From Meiothermus sp. Pnk-1 (lineage in GTDB: Bacteria; Deinococcota; Deinococci; Deinococcales; Thermaceae): 51,588 nucleotides of DNA. The notes beneath the pieces were generated by a model. The model was not told the DNA's origin. It saw only the letters and a list, made by a program, of their open reading frames with translations, and searched no databases. Positions 48,643-51,588 of this stretch are shown piece after piece; within the stretch, counting starts at the first letter, position 1; each line of letters begins with the position of its first letter. The stretch is taken from NCBI RefSeq assembly GCF_003226535.1, contig NZ_QKOB01000014.1:1-51588 (forward strand), read 5' to 3'. Position numbers and translations under genes: made by a program.

Positions 48643-51191
48643 AGCTCCACCTCCCGCTCCCCGCTCGCCTCCCAGTCGCCCACCTTGATCATCCGGTTGG
48701 CGAGCACGTAGAAGGGGTAGTAGTCCTCGGATGGGCTCGGCGTGTCGAGGACGTAGGTGTGTTTCCCCTTTTCCAGCTTGTAAGTGCTGTCGTCGTTGAT
48801 GTGGTCGAAAAGCTCCGGGGTGATCAGCGCCCGTATCGGCTCGGAGTCCTCGCCGAGCTCGTCCTGCAGGAGCTGCCGAATTTCCTCGAGAACCCCCGCG
48901 TGCAGCTCGAAGGGCGGCCATTGCAGCGTCCCGTCCGGGTTGCCCAGCGAGTGGTGCCGCGCAGCGGCCAGGGCGATCAGCTCGGCCAGCCGGTCTACCT
49001 TGCCCTGCTCGTCGACCACGCCGAGTTTACGGAACAAGTAGCGCAGGACAGGCAGGGCGTGGAAGGCGTGGGGCGGGAGCTCCCCGACCTCCACCCCCTC
49101 CTTGCTTTTCGCCCAGAACTCCTCGCCTGTTCCTTCCCTCCAGCCGATTTCTCGCTGCCAGCCCCGGCTCAGTTTCCCGACATCGTGCAGCAGCGCGGCC
49201 AGGCGGATCATGCTCTCGAGGGTCTGGGCGAACTGCTCAGCGCTTTCCAACACCCCTCTCGCCTGCATCTGCTTGGCGATGTGGAGGATCCAGGCCAAGT
49301 ACTTCGACTTCAGCATCGCGTCCACGGCGCGGTAGACCCTCGAGCAGTGCTCCCGCCAGCTCTGAAAGTTGTGCTTGGGCGGCTGGTCCTGCTCACCGTC
49401 GCGAGGTACCACGGGCGTGATCAGGCCGTGGACAGGCTCCACGTAGTCCACCTCGCCAAAGCTCAGGCCCACCGTGGGTGAGTAACCCGCGTCGGCCTGG
49501 GTCAGAAGGTAGGTGCGGTTGGACCGCACCCGCTCGGCCCGCTGCAGCACGTAGAGGGGCTTGTCGTGCTCTTCTTCCTTCACTAGCTTGAGCTCCCACA
49601 GGTCCTGCTCCTCGAGCCTGCGGGCGAAGCGGCCGTAGCTCACCGGGATGCTCTCGAGGGTGTCACGCTGGTAGGGCTTGAGCCGGTTTTGCTGGTCGAG
49701 GTAGCGCTCGAACTCCGAGAGGTTCTCCGTGCCCTCGGCACCGACGATCTCCGCGCCTGCGGCGTTCCGGGGAGGCTCGCTGACCACCACCACCTGAACG
49801 TTGTTGATCTCGCGCAGGGTGCCCTCGAGCACGTCCGCGCTGCGGCTGTGGAAGGTTTGGTCGAGCAGGCCGAGCGCGTCCGCGATGGTGATGGACTTTG
49901 TCTTCGGCGCGGGCTGCGGAAGTTCCCCTCGCTCGCCCTTTTTGGCTTTCTTGATCTCGGCGTCCTTGCGGCTGACGGTCTCGCCGCGGATGAAGTGTGC
50001 ATAGTAGGCGTCCAAGACCTCATCCACCAGCTCGTTCTCGGCGGTCCAGTCGAGCCGGAAGCCGTCGCCGCGGTTGTGCAGGGCGACTTCGGTGCGTTTC
50101 ACCAGGTCTTCGCTGTAGGGGGTGTGGCTCCGCTCACGTCTGGGCCGGTAGACCACGAACCGGCCTTCCGGCTGGGTGTCGAACCGGGCACAGCGCCCCG
50201 CCCGCTGGATCAGGCTGTCGATGGGGGCGAGCTCGGAGAGCACGACCGGGGCGGAGATGTTGATCCCCGCTTCGCCGACCTGGGTGAGGACGCAGACGGC
50301 CCGGGCCGTAGAGCCCCGGCCGAACACCTCGAGCAGGCGCTCCTCAAGGGCCTTGCGGTGACTGGGCGCGAAGTTGGAGTGGACCAGGAACAACTCTCCG
50401 TCCTCGGGGCCGAGCTTGGCCTGAAGCTGCCGGTAAAGCTCGATGGCGGCTTCAACCGTGTTGACGAAGGCGATCACCCGCCCGTGGGCCTTGAACTCCT
50501 CGAGGACGCGCTCGGCGGGCTCCTCGATCTCTTCCAGGCTCAAGGTAACCTCCCGCCAACCGTCGCGGGCCTGGATGTCGGCATAGGTCAACTCTACGGG
50601 CTCTAGACCTACTTGCTCCACCAGGAAATCGCGCACCGACTTCGGCAGCGTCGCCGTCATCACCGTCGAGAGCAGGCCCCAGCGCCTGCGCTGCTGCAGC
50701 ACGGCGTACAACAGGGGCAAGCCGCGCTCGGGCCCCAGGAGGTGCACCTCGTCAAACACGCTGTACGAGGCCACGACCGCCCCTGCCACGGCGTGCCCGC
50801 TCCTGCTGGAGAAGCTCAGGGGTGCCCCCGCGAACCCCGCGAGGTACTGGTCGATGGTGGTGACCCCTACCCGCTCGGCGAAGATCTCGCTCTCTTGCTG
50901 CTGACCGTGGTGGATGGCGGGTCGGTACATCTCGCCAAAGCCTTGCTGCTCGAGTAACCCCGCGATGTCCTTAGCCACGCTGCTGGCCAGGGCCCGCATA
51001 GGGAGGACGTGCAGCAGCCGCGTCCCCAAAAGGGGGTTGCGAGGCGTGTCTGCCGGATTCTTCGGTAGCGCTTGGGTGAACCCTAACGCGCTCCCCACGG
51101 ATTTTCCTATGCCTGTGGGGGCGTGCAACAGCACTGAGCTACCGCGTTTCAGCGCTTCGGCGGCTCTGGTTTGAAACGACCGGAAATCCAT
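48633..51191 (-). CDS. cas3: CRISPR-associated helicase-nuclease Cas3 (helicase first, HD last)
   Basis: The 852-aa enzyme unwinds and cuts target DNA. The helicase comes first: APTGIGKSV (Walker A, Lys near residue 30), DEVHLL (motif II), VMTATLP (motif III) and QRAGRCAR (motif VI). The HD nuclease lies in the C-terminal third: LAALLHDVGKLSRGW, then HAFHALPVL and ALAAARHHSLG. In most Cas3 proteins the HD domain is N-terminal, so the order is reversed. The ATG follows GGAGGTGCA. It is the first gene of the operon, with palindrome 51205-51217 just upstream. Confidence 0.93.
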   Translation of the reverse strand: MDFRSFQTRAAEALKRGSSVLLHAPTGIGKSVGSALGFTQALPKNPADTPRNPLLGTRLLHVLPMRALASSVAKDIAGLLEQQGFGEMYRPAIHHGQQQESEIFAERVGVTTIDQYLAGFAGAPLSFSSRSGHAVAGAVVASYSVFDEVHLLGPERGLPLLYAVLQQRRRWGLLSTVMTATLPKSVRDFLVEQVGLEPVELTYADIQARDGWREVTLSLEEIEEPAERVLEEFKAHGRVIAFVNTVEAAIELYRQLQAKLGPEDGELFLVHSNFAPSHRKALEERLLEVFGRGSTARAVCVLTQVGEAGINISAPVVLSELAPIDSLIQRAGRCARFDTQPEGRFVVYRPRRERSHTPYSEDLVKRTEVALHNRGDGFRLDWTAENELVDEVLDAYYAHFIRGETVSRKDAEIKKAKKGERGELPQPAPKTKSITIADALGLLDQTFHSRSADVLEGTLREINNVQVVVVSEPPRNAAGAEIVGAEGTENLSEFERYLDQQNRLKPYQRDTLESIPVSYGRFARRLEEQDLWELKLVKEEEHDKPLYVLQRAERVRSNRTYLLTQADAGYSPTVGLSFGEVDYVEPVHGLITPVVPRDGEQDQPPKHNFQSWREHCSRVYRAVDAMLKSKYLAWILHIAKQMQARGVLESAEQFAQTLESMIRLAALLHDVGKLSRGWQREIGWREGTGEEFWAKSKEGVEVGELPPHAFHALPVLRYLFRKLGVVDEQGKVDRLAELIALAAARHHSLGNPDGTLQWPPFELHAGVLEEIRQLLQDELGEDSEPIRALITPELFDHINDDSTYKLEKGKHTYVLDTPSPSEDYYPFYVLANRMIKVGDWEASGEREVELCR

Positions 51192-51204
51192 TGCACCTCC
51201 GTAC

Positions 51205-51217
51205 GTTCAATATGAAC
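51205..51217. promoter_or_regulatory. Small palindrome in the cas promoter region
   Basis: GTTCA-ATA-TGAAC lies 14-26 nt upstream of the cas3 ATG. It could be an operator or the start of a transcript leader. The match is short (5+3+5). Confidence 0.3.
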
Positions 51218-51253
51218 AAAGGTTGTCGCACCGTTCGGTAACAAGCTAAATCG

Positions 51254-51278
51254 GTGGCCTCGACAATCTCGAGGCCAC
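51254..51278 (-). terminator. Terminator of the truncated right-edge gene
   Basis: A perfect 10-bp stem GTGGCCTCGA/TCGAGGCCAC with a 5-nt loop lies 9 nt after the stop of the minus-strand gene at 51287. It is followed by a mixed AT stretch (CCGATTTAGCTTGTTA on the minus strand). It isolates the cas operon from upstream transcription. Confidence 0.65.
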
Positions 51279-51286
51279 TCCTCTGG

Positions 51287-51421
51287 CTAGTCGTCCAGGC
51301 CGTACTCGGGCAAAACCCGATACTCAAAATCTAGATCGGACTTTACCTGCTCGAGCGCTGCTGCCGCAGCCTCCCTATCGTGGGGATTAACAAACTCCAG
51401 GGCGATCTCGATGAGGGGGGG
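51287..51421 (-). pseudogene. Gene cut off by an insertion, C-terminal 44 codons
   Basis: A minus-strand frame ends PPLIEIALEFVNPHDREAAA, then AALEQVKSDLDFEYRVLPEY and GLDD, with a stop at 51287 followed by a good terminator. Upstream of about 51421 the coding character ends abruptly at the GTGTGTCCTG boundary of the plus-strand element. The family is not recognised; the Glu/Ala/Asp-rich helix suggests a small soluble protein. Confidence 0.55.
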
Positions 51422-51588
51422 GTGTGTCCTGAAAATAGGCAAACAGCCTAAACTGTTGGAATGAGCGAAATACGGGAACGGATGCATCAGTTGGTGGATG
51501 AGTACGAGCGGCTGGGAGAGGGGAAGAATATAGCCGAGCAGGAGTTGCTGGTGATTGAGTTTGGCAAACAGATCCAGCGGCTGATGAT
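51421..51588 (+). mobile_element. Possible left end of an insertion sequence (partial)
   Basis: Starting near 51421 (GTGTGTCCTGAAAATAGGC) the sequence changes character and interrupts the gene on its left. Forty nt inside, a plus-strand gene begins at ATG 51461: MSEIRERMHQLVDEYERLGE then GKNIAEQELLVIEFGKQIQR LM, open to the window edge. The layout (short end, then transposase start) and the helical N-terminus with ...ELLVIEFGKQIQRL recall ISKra4-like transposases. The identification is tentative because the element runs out of the window. Confidence 0.4.
51461..51588 (+). CDS. Partial gene, possibly a transposase N-terminus
   Basis: The first 42 codons are present and the gene continues beyond the window. 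The piece is an amphipathic, charged helix pair without a motif. It has no clear ribosome binding site. A transposase start is proposed only from position 40 nt inside a presumed insertion boundary; a small antitoxin-like or regulatory protein is also possible. Confidence 0.4.
   Translation, partial: MSEIRERMHQLVDEYERLGEGKNIAEQELLVIEFGKQIQRLM

Noticed and set aside
48643-48921. Upstream extension of cas8
   Set aside because: It is the opposite frame of the 3' end of cas3 and has no Cas8-like sequence; GTG 48642 gives the coupled start.

Overview
The window looks like a chromosome segment of a moderately thermophilic, high-GC member of the Thermaceae (Meiothermus/Calidithermus-like). The reasons are the GC-rich third codon positions, the very frequent hexamer CTCGAG, the Thermus-type denitrification genes, a type I CRISPR-Cas module and several apparently leaderless promoters. 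This placement is inference from style and gene content; no 16S gene is present.

Layout. (1) 1-2494: 5-oxoprolinase genes pxpA and a fused pxpBC on the minus strand, ending in hairpins. (2) 2495-6116: an accessory island. Four tightly packed minus-strand genes (coiled-coil protein, 4-TM membrane protein, degenerate vWA-like protein, HEPN-like protein with an R-N-x3-H motif) lie between a transposase remnant and a frameshifted tyrosine recombinase remnant. This is the best candidate for an undescribed system. (3) 6124-9509: a peptide-type ABC importer (binding protein and two permeases, no ATPase). (4) 9884-18041: a denitrification cluster with a Crp/Fnr (DNR-like) regulator, cupin, YwiC-like protein, a small haem-copper-oxidase-like membrane protein, two ferredoxins, two DUF2249 proteins, copper nitrite reductase NirK with a Gln at the axial type-1 copper position, an NsrR-like Rrf2 regulator, an NnrS-like 12-TM protein and a MIP18/DUF59 protein. 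Three TTGAC-N4-GTCAT boxes precede three of its transcription units. (5) 18113-19348: a broken Ig-like surface gene and a secreted copper-amine-oxidase-N-like protein. (6) 19373-25858: 3-dehydroshikimate dehydratase/HPPD-like fusion, a zinc dehydrogenase and a TctABC transporter, with a divergent GntR regulator. (7) 25917-32912: VapC remnant, then an amino-acid permease, MocR regulator, glutamine-synthetase-like ligase, SDR and aldehyde dehydrogenase, probably for amine or amino-acid breakdown. (8) 33197-34759: gluconokinase and a sorbitol/idonate-type dehydrogenase. (9) 34929-44521: L-arabinose use: araA, araB, a LacI-type regulator, araD and a three-gene sugar ABC importer, with two nearly identical lac-like operators about 960 bp apart. 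(10) 44674-51191: cas6-cas5-cas7-cas8-cas3 on the minus strand, without cas1/cas2/cas4 or a visible array. (11) The right edge holds a gene cut off by what looks like an insertion sequence.

The catabolic blocks each carry their own transporter and regulator: pxp with a peptide importer nearby, TctABC with dehydroshikimate dehydratase, the amine cassette with its permease, and ara with its ABC importer. The denitrification block appears to be one regulon: the Cys-free Crp-type protein keeps the E-x-x-S-R recognition residues expected for TTGAC half-sites. No tRNA, rRNA or CRISPR array was recognised.
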